A stretch of DNA of 13,412 bases from contig DCIQ01000138.1 of the NCBI GenBank assembly GCA_002317435.1, positions 16,628 to 30,039 on the forward strand. Reading direction: 5' to 3'. A model generated the notes under the pieces. The model was not told the DNA's origin and made no database searches. It was given only the letters and a program-made list of their open reading frames with translations. This document shows positions 7,423 to 13,412 of this stretch, in pieces (within the stretch, counting starts at the first letter, position 1; each line of letters opens with the position of its first letter). The position numbers and the translations under genes are program-made. Source of the stretch: Bacteroidales bacterium UBA1722. Lineage in GTDB: Bacteria > Bacteroidota > Bacteroidia > Bacteroidales > UBA932.

Positions 7423-7430
7423 TATTTTTG
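7423..7430 (+). promoter_or_regulatory. Candidate -7 box for the ECF sigma gene
   Basis: TATTTTTG matches TAnnTTTG exactly and lies 22 bp ahead of the sigma ATG, implying a leader of about 16 nt. A TTTG at 7406-7409 is just 13 bp upstream, closer than the normal 19-21 bp. The housekeeping -33 match is therefore imperfect, and regulation by another sigma factor, or autoregulation, is possible. Confidence 0.45.
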
Positions 7431-7452
7431 CATCTAAAGAAAGTAATCTCTG

Positions 7453-8016
7453 ATGCCGTTCGATGACGCATATTATCAGGATGAGGCTGTTCTTGTCGGA
7501 GCTTGTATGAAGAACGACAGGAAAGCGCAGCGTATTGTGTATGAGAAATATGCCCCCCGCATGCTGGCCCTCTGTATGAGATATGTCGGTGACAGGGATG
7601 CCGCGCAGGATGTGCTTCAGGATGGGTTTGTGACGGTTTTCGGTAAGATGGGAAGTTACTCCGGAGAAGGTTCTTTTGAAGGATGGATGCGCCGGATTTT
7701 TGTGAATCAGGCACTTATGAAACTAAGGAAAAGCGATGTCCTGAAGGATGCGATGGATATTTCCGATATGAAGGGTCACGAACCTTTTCAGGATGATGTG
7801 CTGGACCGGCTGCAGGGTGAAGTTATATACGATTTGATATCTTCTATGCCTGTGGGTTTCAGGACCGTGTTCAATCTCAGCGTGATAGAGGGTTTCTCCC
7901 ATCAGGAGATAGCTCTGAAGCTGGGGATATCCGAAGGCGCATCGCGTTCACAGCTGAGCCGGGCGAGAGTCTGGCTTCAGGAAAGAATAACTAAAATGGA
8001 AAACAGATGCAGATGA
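7453..8016 (+). CDS. ECF-type RNA polymerase sigma factor (sigma-70 family)
   Basis: At 187 residues it has the two-domain ECF build. Sigma region 2 (about 25-92) includes the -10 recognition stretch DAAQDVLQDGFVTVFGKMGSY and the following EGWMRRIFVNQAL. A short linker leads to region 4 (about 125-178), a helix-turn-helix with GFSHQEIALKLGISEGASRSQLSRAR. It would bind core RNA polymerase in the cytoplasm and direct it to a small regulon. The acidic N-terminus and the bulky linker are ordinary. The next gene starts inside its last codons (ATGA overlap), so the two are translated together, and that downstream protein is probably its membrane regulator. No conventional zinc-binding anti-sigma factor gene is present. 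The ATG at 7453 is preceded by an A/G-rich stretch and a -7 box. Confidence 0.95.
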   Translation: MPFDDAYYQDEAVLVGACMKNDRKAQRIVYEKYAPRMLALCMRYVGDRDAAQDVLQDGFVTVFGKMGSYSGEGSFEGWMRRIFVNQALMKLRKSDVLKDAMDISDMKGHEPFQDDVLDRLQGEVIYDLISSMPVGFRTVFNLSVIEGFSHQEIALKLGISEGASRSQLSRARVWLQERITKMENRCR

Positions 8017-9215
8017 CAGATAAAGAATTTGACGAAAGTATCAGACGGATGTGCGAATCTGTGGAGGTAGCGCCGGATGCCGGCGGTTGGGATCGGATAG
8101 AGAAGGCCATGGTCCGCAGGAGTCGTGTCACCTGGGCGGTCAGGGGATTCGCGGCTGCAGCTGTGGCCGCCGTGGTCATCGGCATGTTCATATCTCCTGA
8201 AGGCGACTCTCCCGTCACTGCTGAGGTGGTCCCCGTCGGCATAACTGATCAGCTGGCTGCGGTGCAGCCAGTCGTCGTGTCGCCCGAGCCTGTCGTGCCG
8301 GCGTTATCCGGGTCTCCACGTCGCGATCCGGTCTCCGCCGTTGCGGTCGTGCCCGCTGCCTCCGCCTGTGAGGAGGAGATGCCTGTCGCGGATGTCATTC
8401 CCGGACCTGCGGCTCCGCAGGAGATTCCGCCGTCGGATGATGAACAGAGTTCCGGAACAGAAAATCCGGATGTGAAGCCCGCTTCCGGAGAGAGGTCTCT
8501 CGAAGAACAGATTCGGGAAGCGCAATATCTGGCATATGCCGAAGATGAAGAAAAACCGAAAAAGAAAGGTGTCAGCATAGATGCTTCTTCTGATATGTAC
8601 ACCTTGTTCGGGTCCGGAAATGTCTCATTCTCCAGAAGAAACATGTCAGGAGGATCCGGCTCGTCCGCCGATTTCGTCATCAAACCTCTGAACGGGGAGT
8701 ATCCTTCCCACAGTTTTCCCATTTCAGCGGGATTGGGACTGCGATTCTCATTCGGCCGCTTCGGAATAGGAACCGGTGTCAATTATACATATATGAAGAG
8801 TTCGTACGAGGCGTTGGTCTATGACAATGACTATTATCCGGCGAAGACATATCAGGCTTCAGTTGACCAGTCTCTGCATTATATCGGGATACCCGTGACT
8901 TTCCTGTGTGATATAATCACTTCTGACAAACTTTCGTTCTACGCCTCCGCCGGAGGTGTGGTGGAGAAAGGATTCGGTCTCAAATACAGATTGATGTCCC
9001 GCGACGGAAATATTTCATACAAGTCACTGGGCGTGGATGGACTGCAGTGGTCCGTGGATTTGGGGCTGGGACTTGAATACCGTTTCCTGAAGTTTATGGG
9101 AGTTTATCTGGATCCCCGGCTGACTTATTATTTCTATTGTGACCAGCCCTACAGTATCAGGCTGGAACAGCCTCTTCAGCTGAATCTGAACCTGGGCTTC
9201 AGATTCCATCTGTAG
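8007..9215 (+). CDS. Sigma-linked protein: cytoplasmic head, one membrane helix, linker, outer-membrane beta-barrel domain
   Basis: Two starts are possible: the ATG at 8007 (402 residues), or the in-frame ATG at 8013 (400), which overlaps the sigma stop as ATGA and looks more natural (M-T-D-K-E-F). In 402-residue numbering the parts are as follows. A cytoplasmic head (1-40) contains the P-x-x-x-x-W-x-x-I-E-x-A pattern (VAPDAGGWDRIEKAM) seen in sigma-adjacent proteins of Bacteroidota. A transmembrane helix spans about 42-62 with positive residues before it. A long Pro/Val/Ala/Glu-rich linker (65-185) follows. A C-terminal domain (about 235-402) of alternating amphipathic strands resembles the 'outer membrane beta-barrel' (OMP_b-brl) families. 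The head plausibly holds the sigma factor and the barrel could sit in or against the outer membrane, so one chain may span the envelope. The regulator role is inference from coupling and layout. It converges on mlaF with a 6-bp gap. Confidence 0.88.
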   Translation: MQMTDKEFDESIRRMCESVEVAPDAGGWDRIEKAMVRRSRVTWAVRGFAAAAVAAVVIGMFISPEGDSPVTAEVVPVGITDQLAAVQPVVVSPEPVVPALSGSPRRDPVSAVAVVPAASACEEEMPVADVIPGPAAPQEIPPSDDEQSSGTENPDVKPASGERSLEEQIREAQYLAYAEDEEKPKKKGVSIDASSDMYTLFGSGNVSFSRRNMSGGSGSSADFVIKPLNGEYPSHSFPISAGLGLRFSFGRFGIGTGVNYTYMKSSYEALVYDNDYYPAKTYQASVDQSLHYIGIPVTFLCDIITSDKLSFYASAGGVVEKGFGLKYRLMSRDGNISYKSLGVDGLQWSVDLGLGLEYRFLKFMGVYLDPRLTYYFYCDQPYSIRLEQPLQLNLNLGFRFHL

Positions 9216-9221
9216 AGCGGA

Positions 9222-9980
9222 CTACCGGTTCCTTTCGGAGATGAGCGTGCGTGCCATCTTCGATGCGAATACGAAATCGTTCAACTCCGGAACTCCCGAA
9301 TCGAAGATGTCTTCCTTGGAGCCTTCCCATTTCTTGTGTCCCTGACAGATGAAGATTATTTTGTCGCCTATCTCCAGCACCGAGTTCATGTCGTGGGTGT
9401 TGATGATGGTAGTGATATCATATTCTTGTGTTATCTCCTGAATCAGGCGGTCTATATGGATGGAAGTGAGGGGGTCCAGACCGGAGTTCGGTTCATCGCA
9501 GAACAGGTATTTGGGATTCAGGGCTATCGCACGGGCGATACCTACCCTTTTCTGCATGCCGCCGGAGAGTTCGGAGGGGTATTTGTCATTTACATTGGTG
9601 AGGTTAACTCTTTGCAGGCAGAAGTTCGCCCGGTCCATTTTTTCCTCTCTCGTCATATCCGTAAAGAAGTCCATCGGGAACATTACGTTCTCCAGGGCTG
9701 TGGCGAAGTCGAACAGTGCACTCCCCTGGAACAGCATTCCTATCTCCGAGTGAAGTTCTTTCTTTCTGGTCTCGCCGGCCTGATTGAACAATGTGCCGTC
9801 GAACCATACTTCTCCCGAATCCGGCTTATGGAGGCCTACTGTGGATTTGAGAAGGACGGTTTTCCCGGAGCCGCTGGAACCTATCGTAAGGGAGCATTTT
9901 CCCCGTTCGAAGCGGGTGGATATGTCGTGGAGGATTTCTCTCCCGTCAAATGATTTGTATAGATTCTTAACTTCTATCAT
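9222..9980 (-). CDS. MlaF-like ABC transporter ATP-binding protein
   Basis: This 252-residue ATPase has every ABC motif: Walker A GSSGSGKT at 34-41, Q-loop Q85, signature LSGGMQKRVGIARA at 138-151, Walker B YLFCDE at 158-163, D-loop SGLDP at 166-170 and switch H196 (NTHDM). The signature reading LSGGM-x-K-R-V and the Walker B sequence CDEP-x-SGLDP are those of the MlaF/Ttg2A family, which powers phospholipid movement between the inner and outer membranes. Its start overlaps the stop of the MlaE-like permease gene (ATGA), so the two are coupled and form one transporter. The substrate-binding MCE protein (MlaD) is not next to it; the following gene is convergent. The MlaF assignment is firm at family level, while transport direction cannot be read from sequence. 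Confidence 0.93.
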   Translation of the reverse strand: MIEVKNLYKSFDGREILHDISTRFERGKCSLTIGSSGSGKTVLLKSTVGLHKPDSGEVWFDGTLFNQAGETRKKELHSEIGMLFQGSALFDFATALENVMFPMDFFTDMTREEKMDRANFCLQRVNLTNVNDKYPSELSGGMQKRVGIARAIALNPKYLFCDEPNSGLDPLTSIHIDRLIQEITQEYDITTIINTHDMNSVLEIGDKIIFICQGHKKWEGSKEDIFDSGVPELNDFVFASKMARTLISERNR

Positions 9981-10720
9981 AGCATCAGTTTGGTGAGAAT
10001 CAAGTCAAAGATCAGTATCAGGGCGCTGGTGATTACGATGGCCCTGGTGCTGTTGCGGCCCACGCCCAGGGAGCCTCCTTCGGCATAGTATCCGAAATAG
10101 GCTGATACGGAGGAGATGAAGAATGCGAAGACGGCAGTTTTGATGCAGCTGTATGTAATAAAGAAACTGACGAACCAATAGCGGATTCCCTGTATGTAGT
10201 CCGCTATTCTGATTACGTCAGTGAACAGTACGGTGAGATATCCTCCTGTGATTCCGAGGAATACGCTCATAAGCATAAGCAGGGGAGTGAGGAGGGTGCA
10301 GGATATTATTTTCGGCAGGACGAGGAAGTTGGCCGAGTTCACTCCCATCATCTCCATGGCGTCAATCTGCTCCGTAATCCGCATGGTGCCTATTTCGGAG
10401 GAGATGTTGGACCCTATCTTGCCCGCGAGAATCAGGCAGACCATAGTGGAACTGAATTCGAGGACAAGTGATTCCCGGGTCATGTAGCCGACGTACATCT
10501 TGGGGATGAAGGGGGATTGGAGGTTTCCTGCCGTCTGGATAACCAGTACTGCGCCTATGAAGATGGAGATCAGGGCGATGAGAGGTATGGAATTGATTAT
10601 GAGCTTGTCCGATTCCTGGATGAACTGCCTGGCCGTAATCTTCCATTTCTCCGGCCGTCTGAAAACCTTTTCCATAAACAGGATGTATCTGCCGGTCTGT
10701 ATGAAGAATTGTCTGATCAT
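9977..10720 (-). CDS. MlaE-like ABC transporter permease
   Basis: This inner-membrane permease partners with the MlaF-like ATPase. With the ATG at 10720 it has 247 residues, normal for MlaE. It shows an N-terminal amphipathic segment, then about five hydrophobic helices. The family signature EQIDAMEMMG is at about 117-126, the cytoplasmic coupling helix that docks on the ATPase, followed by FLVLPKIIS. The reading frame stays open to 10801, with possible earlier ATGs at 10801, 10798 and 10792. I prefer 10720 because the upstream part is not hydrophobic and has no counterpart in the family; the longer form cannot be excluded. It is the first gene of the pair, and no convincing TAnnTTTG box precedes it (nearest is TATTTTAG on the minus strand at 10774-10767). 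The divergent neighbour is waaA, another envelope-lipid gene. Confidence 0.9.
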   Translation of the reverse strand: MIRQFFIQTGRYILFMEKVFRRPEKWKITARQFIQESDKLIINSIPLIALISIFIGAVLVIQTAGNLQSPFIPKMYVGYMTRESLVLEFSSTMVCLILAGKIGSNISSEIGTMRITEQIDAMEMMGVNSANFLVLPKIISCTLLTPLLMLMSVFLGITGGYLTVLFTDVIRIADYIQGIRYWFVSFFITYSCIKTAVFAFFISSVSAYFGYYAEGGSLGVGRNSTRAIVITSALILIFDLILTKLML

Positions 10721-10870
10721 ATCCGTATTTCTATGCGTCGGGATTAGTGTTTCAATAATGATGCCGCTAAAATAACCTGATTTGACTTTCATCGGCATCA
10801 TTGGATATTTTTCCGCAAGAAAGCAAAATCGGATGATAAATCCAATATTTCCACTCTCTGAAAAATTCCT

Positions 10871-10878
10871 TATATTCG
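10871..10878 (+). promoter_or_regulatory. Candidate -7 box for waaA, variant TATATTCG
   Basis: TATATTCG differs from TAnnTTTG at one position and is followed by CA. It lies 19 bp before the GTG start, implying a leader of about 13 nt. No -33 TTTG is seen at 19-21 bp upstream. Confidence 0.35.
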
Positions 10879-10897
10879 CAGACTAAAATTCAATAGG

Positions 10898-12184
10898 GTG
10901 CAGTTCTTTTATCACTTAGGCATATATCTTTACCTGGCAGTGGCCAGGGTCATGGCATTGTTTGACCATAAGGCGGCGCTGTTCGTCAGGGGGATGGACT
11001 CTCTTTTCGACAGAATACGTGACACATACCATCCGGTGAAGCCTGTGGTGTGGTTCCACTGTTCTTCCGTGGGGGAGTTCGAGCAGGCCAGGCCCATCAT
11101 CGAAAAAATGAGGCGGGACGGGACGGAGTATCAGATACTGGTCACTTTCTTCTCTCCTTCCGGCTATGAACATCTGAAGAATTACGATCAGGCCGACTGG
11201 GTGTTTTATCTCCCTCTGGATACCAAACGTAATGCACGGCGTTTCGTCTCCATGATAAAGCCGGCCAAGGCGGTTTTCATCAAGTACGAGTTCTGGATGA
11301 ATATCCTCGGAGAACTTTCGCGTAACGGGATTCCGACTTACAGTGCGTGTGCCATTTTCCGTCCGGGGCAGATTTTCTTCAGATGGTACGGGTGGATGAT
11401 GCGTCGGACACTTCGCTGTTTCGATACGCTGTTCATTCAGGATGAACGTTCCCGTATGCTGCTGGAGGGGATAGGAGTCACCAATGTGGAGATATGTGGC
11501 GATACCCGTTTCGACAGGGTGAATGAGATTCTCAGTCAGAAGAAGGATGGGGACAAGGTCGCCGAGATGTTCCTTTCGGACAGCACCGGGAGAGTATGGG
11601 TGGCCGGGAGCACCTGGCCTGATGACGAACGGCTCATCGCCGGGGCATTCGGACGCCTCAGCCCGATGGCGAAGCTGATACTGGTGCCGCACGAAGTGGA
11701 GGAATCCCACATCAGGATGATAGAGAGGATGTTCGCGGATTATGGCACTGTCCGTTATTCCGATCTGGATGGGATGACGCCCGAGCAGTGGGCCGCATCC
11801 GGCGGCCATGATGCCAGAATACTTATAGTGAACAGGATAGGTGTTCTTTCCGTCTTGTACAGATATGGCAGATTCGCTTATGTGGGCGGAGGATTCACTT
11901 CTTCCGGAATTCACAATATCCTCGAAGCCGCCACTTACGGGAAACCGGTGGTCTTCGGACCCAGTTACCATAAATTCAGGGAGGCCTGGGAGCTTATCGG
12001 ACTCGGGGGGGCGGTCTCCGTCCGGTATTCCGACGAGTTCGAGAAGGTGGCGCTGATGTGGATGATGGACAGCTCCTGCGGTGAACTGTCGGAGTGCGCC
12101 CGGGCAGCGGAGGTCTGTCTCAGTTATGTCCGGGACGGGCTCGGCGCCACGGAGAAGATATGCCGTTCCGTCTTCGCCCGCTGA
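10898..12184 (+). CDS. waaA: 3-deoxy-D-manno-octulosonic acid (Kdo) transferase
   Basis: WaaA (KdtA, family GT30) moves Kdo from CMP-Kdo to the lipid A precursor on the inner face of the inner membrane. The 428-residue length is typical. The N-terminal membrane anchor (about 3-22) precedes the acceptor domain with SSVGEFE (56-62), whose E60 matches the catalytic glutamate region. Later motifs are KYEFWMN (129-135), GDTRFDR (201-207), VAGSTWPDDE (235-244), VPHEVE (263-268) and the CMP-Kdo-binding stretch from GGGFTSSGIHNILEAA through YGKPVVFGP (330-355). The start is GTG at 10898. The frame upstream is open back to a TGA at 10859 but has no ATG, and the predicted N-terminus fits the family. 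One versus two Kdo additions cannot be read from sequence. It is divergent from mlaE and convergent with the methyltransferase, 7 bp from its stop. Confidence 0.95.
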   Translation: MQFFYHLGIYLYLAVARVMALFDHKAALFVRGMDSLFDRIRDTYHPVKPVVWFHCSSVGEFEQARPIIEKMRRDGTEYQILVTFFSPSGYEHLKNYDQADWVFYLPLDTKRNARRFVSMIKPAKAVFIKYEFWMNILGELSRNGIPTYSACAIFRPGQIFFRWYGWMMRRTLRCFDTLFIQDERSRMLLEGIGVTNVEICGDTRFDRVNEILSQKKDGDKVAEMFLSDSTGRVWVAGSTWPDDERLIAGAFGRLSPMAKLILVPHEVEESHIRMIERMFADYGTVRYSDLDGMTPEQWAASGGHDARILIVNRIGVLSVLYRYGRFAYVGGGFTSSGIHNILEAATYGKPVVFGPSYHKFREAWELIGLGGAVSVRYSDEFEKVALMWMMDSSCGELSECARAAEVCLSYVRDGLGATEKICRSVFAR

Positions 12185-12191
12185 TTTCGGG

Positions 12192-12728
12192 TTATTTATG
12201 GTTCAGCCTGTCGGCAATGTGCCACAATACGATGCCGGTGGCCACTGAGACATTCAGCGAGTGTTTCGTTCCGCTCTGCGGTATTTCCAGACAGATGTCG
12301 CTCATGTCCACCACGTCCTGACGTACGCCCTTCACCTCATTCCCGAAGATTACCGCATATCGGACATCGGGGGATGGTGTGAATTTCTCCAGGGATGTGG
12401 AATGTTCCGCCTGCTCCACGGATATTATGGTATATCCTGACTCCTTCAGTCTCCTTACCGCTTCTGCGGTGTCTTCGTGATACTCCCAATCCACGGAGAA
12501 TTCCGCTCCCAGTGCGGATTTGTGTATCTGGGGGGACGGCGGGACCGCGCAGATGCCGCACAGTTCCACTTTTTCTATCAGAAAGGCATCGCTGGTGCGG
12601 AATGCGGAGCCTATATTGTGCTGGGAACGGATATTGTCCAGAATTACGGTCACGGGAAGTTTCTCCAGTTTCTTGAATTCTTCTATATCCGGTCTGCCGA
12701 GTTCGCTGTTTAATAATTTCCTGAACAT
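12192..12728 (-). CDS. SpoU/TrmH-family RNA 2'-O-methyltransferase
   Basis: The 178-residue protein is a compact SPOUT methyltransferase using S-adenosylmethionine, with a trefoil-knot C-terminus. Motif 1 is the N-terminal strand and helix with DNIRSQHNIGSAFRTSDAF (31-49, including the catalytic-type arginine R44). Motif 2 is IFGNEVKGV (127-135). Motif 3 is IPQSGTKHSLNVSVATGIVLW (149-169). All the key SpoU residues are present, so it should be active, methylating a ribose 2'-OH in tRNA or rRNA; which nucleotide is unknown. It is shorter than TrmH or RlmB because it has no extra N-terminal substrate-binding domain, nearer in size to TrmL-like proteins but distinct from them in its N-terminus. 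It is a single-gene unit with its own well-matched promoter, divergent from glyA. Confidence 0.93.
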   Translation of the reverse strand: MFRKLLNSELGRPDIEEFKKLEKLPVTVILDNIRSQHNIGSAFRTSDAFLIEKVELCGICAVPPSPQIHKSALGAEFSVDWEYHEDTAEAVRRLKESGYTIISVEQAEHSTSLEKFTPSPDVRYAVIFGNEVKGVRQDVVDMSDICLEIPQSGTKHSLNVSVATGIVLWHIADRLNHK

Positions 12729-12754
12729 TATGGTCGCGAAAAGAAGATTTTGAT

Positions 12755-12762
12755 TAATTTCG
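12755..12762 (+). promoter_or_regulatory. Candidate -7 box for glyA, variant TAATTTCG
   Basis: TAATTTCG differs from TAnnTTTG at one position and, like the waaA box, is followed by CA. It lies 32 bp ahead of the glyA ATG. AATATTTG at 12780-12787 is another one-mismatch match, but only 7 bp from the ATG. The choice between them is open. Confidence 0.3.
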
Positions 12763-12794
12763 CAAAATTACTCAAAACAAATATTTGAATCAAT
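12763..12794 (-). promoter_or_regulatory. Promoter of the RNA methyltransferase gene (ATTG-N20-TAATTTTG)
   Basis: On the minus strand TAATTTTG (12770-12763) matches the -7 consensus exactly. ATTG (12794-12791) stands 20 bp before it, one mismatch from the -33 TTTG and at the correct spacing. This is the best complete Bacteroidota-type promoter in the window. The -33 element touches the glyA start codon, so the two divergent transcription units share almost the same bases. Confidence 0.6.
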
Positions 12795-13412
12795 ATGAAA
12801 CAGGACCTGCAGATATTGGATCTCATTCAGAAGGAGGAAAACAGGCAGTTGAACGGCATCGAACTGATCGCCTCCGAAAACTTCGTATCCAAAGGCGTGC
12901 TTGAGGCTCTCGGCACGTGCCTTACAAATAAATATGCTGAAGGATATCCGGCAGCCCGTTATTACGGCGGTTGCGAGGTGGTGGATCAGGTGGAAAATCT
13001 GGCCATTCAGCGTCTGTGTGAACTCTACGGTGCAGAATTCGCCAACGTTCAGCCCCATTCCGGAGCCCAGGCCAATATGGCTGTTTTCTTCGCCTGCCTG
13101 AAACCGGGTGATACTTTCATGGGGCTTGACCTGTCCCACGGAGGACATCTCAGTCACGGTTCCCCGGTGAACATGTCCGGAATAAATTATAATGCGGTTT
13201 CCTATAAACTCAATGAGGAGACAGGTCTGGTGGACTACGACCAGATGGAAAGGACCGCGCTGGAATGTAAACCGAAACTTATCGTCGGAGGTGCCTCGGC
13301 ATATTCCAGAGAGTGGGACTGGAAGCGTATGCGGGAGATCGCCGATGAGGTGGGCGCCATCCTGATGGTGGATATGGCCCATCCGGCAGGACTTATTGCA
13401 GCAGGGCTGCTG
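12795..13412 (+). CDS. glyA: Serine hydroxymethyltransferase, N-terminal 206 codons (runs off right edge)
   Basis: GlyA is the cytosolic PLP enzyme that interconverts serine and glycine while loading one-carbon units onto tetrahydrofolate. The visible half matches the family closely: ELIASENFVS (23-32), NKYAEGYPAARYYGG (45-59), PHSGAQAN (87-94, cofactor phosphate contacts), DLSHGGHLSHG (112-122), and VDMAHPAGLIAAG (192-204, including the aspartate that pairs with the PLP ring nitrogen and the nearby histidine). The Schiff-base lysine would lie about 25-30 residues beyond the window edge, so catalytic completeness cannot be checked. The start ATG at 12795 fits the family's N-terminus. It is divergent from the RNA methyltransferase gene, with 66 bp between the start codons. 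Confidence 0.96.
   Translation, partial: MKQDLQILDLIQKEENRQLNGIELIASENFVSKGVLEALGTCLTNKYAEGYPAARYYGGCEVVDQVENLAIQRLCELYGAEFANVQPHSGAQANMAVFFACLKPGDTFMGLDLSHGGHLSHGSPVNMSGINYNAVSYKLNEETGLVDYDQMERTALECKPKLIVGGASAYSREWDWKRMREIADEVGAILMVDMAHPAGLIAAGLL

Noticed and set aside
7376..7714. N-terminal extension of the TPR frame by 113 codons
   Set aside because: It would run antisense through the sigma gene and across the promoter region, and would bury a clear signal peptide inside the protein.
8249..8782. 177-codon open frame antisense to the linker of the sigma-linked protein
   Set aside because: Low-complexity Pro/Ser/Gly/Thr composition results from reading the biased linker backwards; no start signal.
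8007..9215. Reading the sigma-linked protein as a TonB-dependent receptor or FecR-type anti-sigma
   Set aside because: No plug domain, TonB box or FecR-like domain is visible, and the barrel domain is far too small (under 200 residues).
10916..11971. 351-codon open frame antisense to waaA
   Set aside because: Mirrors the strongly conserved waaA frame; its residues show no family features. It is a by-product of codon use in the real gene.
12768..13382. 204-codon open frame antisense to glyA
   Set aside because: Covers the conserved PLP-enzyme frame and the promoter region and has no recognisable motif.

Overview
The window reads as a piece of a Bacteroidota chromosome, most likely order Bacteroidales. 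Three things point there. Start-proximal -7 boxes follow the Bacteroidota pattern TAnnTTTG rather than TATAAT. Signal peptides end in the style S-Q-A|Q. The protein types are typical of the phylum: an ECF sigma factor paired with an outer-membrane barrel protein, an EnvC-like protein behind a TPR protein, and a MlaE/MlaF pair. Base composition is roughly balanced. No tRNA, rRNA, CRISPR array, insertion sequence or prophage gene could be recognised.

Layout. Positions 1-443 hold no convincing gene, but carry a 30-bp direct repeat and a set of interlocking G/C-rich inverted repeats just downstream of uvrA. On the minus strand, a glyoxalase II-like metallo-hydrolase (3963-3313) and full-length uvrA (3308-444) form a tight two-gene operon. 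A deoxynucleoside kinase (4056-4670) is divergent from it. It runs tail to tail into a second minus-strand operon: a secreted TPR protein (7375-5864) and an EnvC-like coiled-coil/LytM protein (5867-4680), which overlap by ATGA. An ECF sigma factor (7453-8016) and a two-compartment membrane protein (8007 or 8013 to 9215) follow on the plus strand. Next is a minus-strand lipid-transport pair, mlaE-like (10720-9977) then mlaF-like (9980-9222). Then come waaA/kdtA (10898-12184, plus), a SpoU/TrmH-type RNA methyltransferase (12728-12192, minus) and the first 206 codons of glyA (12795 to the right edge, plus).

How they fit together. Much of the window concerns the cell envelope. WaaA makes the Kdo-lipid A core of lipopolysaccharide, MlaE/F move phospholipids between the membranes, the EnvC-like protein probably activates peptidoglycan amidases at division, and the sigma/barrel pair probably senses envelope state. 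The rest is DNA repair (uvrA), nucleotide salvage (dNK), RNA modification and one-carbon metabolism (glyA).

Architecture. Strands alternate strictly. All three tail-to-tail junctions are only 6-9 bp long, and no hairpin with a U-tract is visible anywhere. Each head-to-head gap is short, and several carry recognisable -7 boxes in both directions. Nothing here is clearly a new defence or mobile system. The most interesting points are the sigma-linked protein that appears to contact both membranes, the LytM domain that has lost its metal ligands, and the repeat/hairpin cluster at 281-386.
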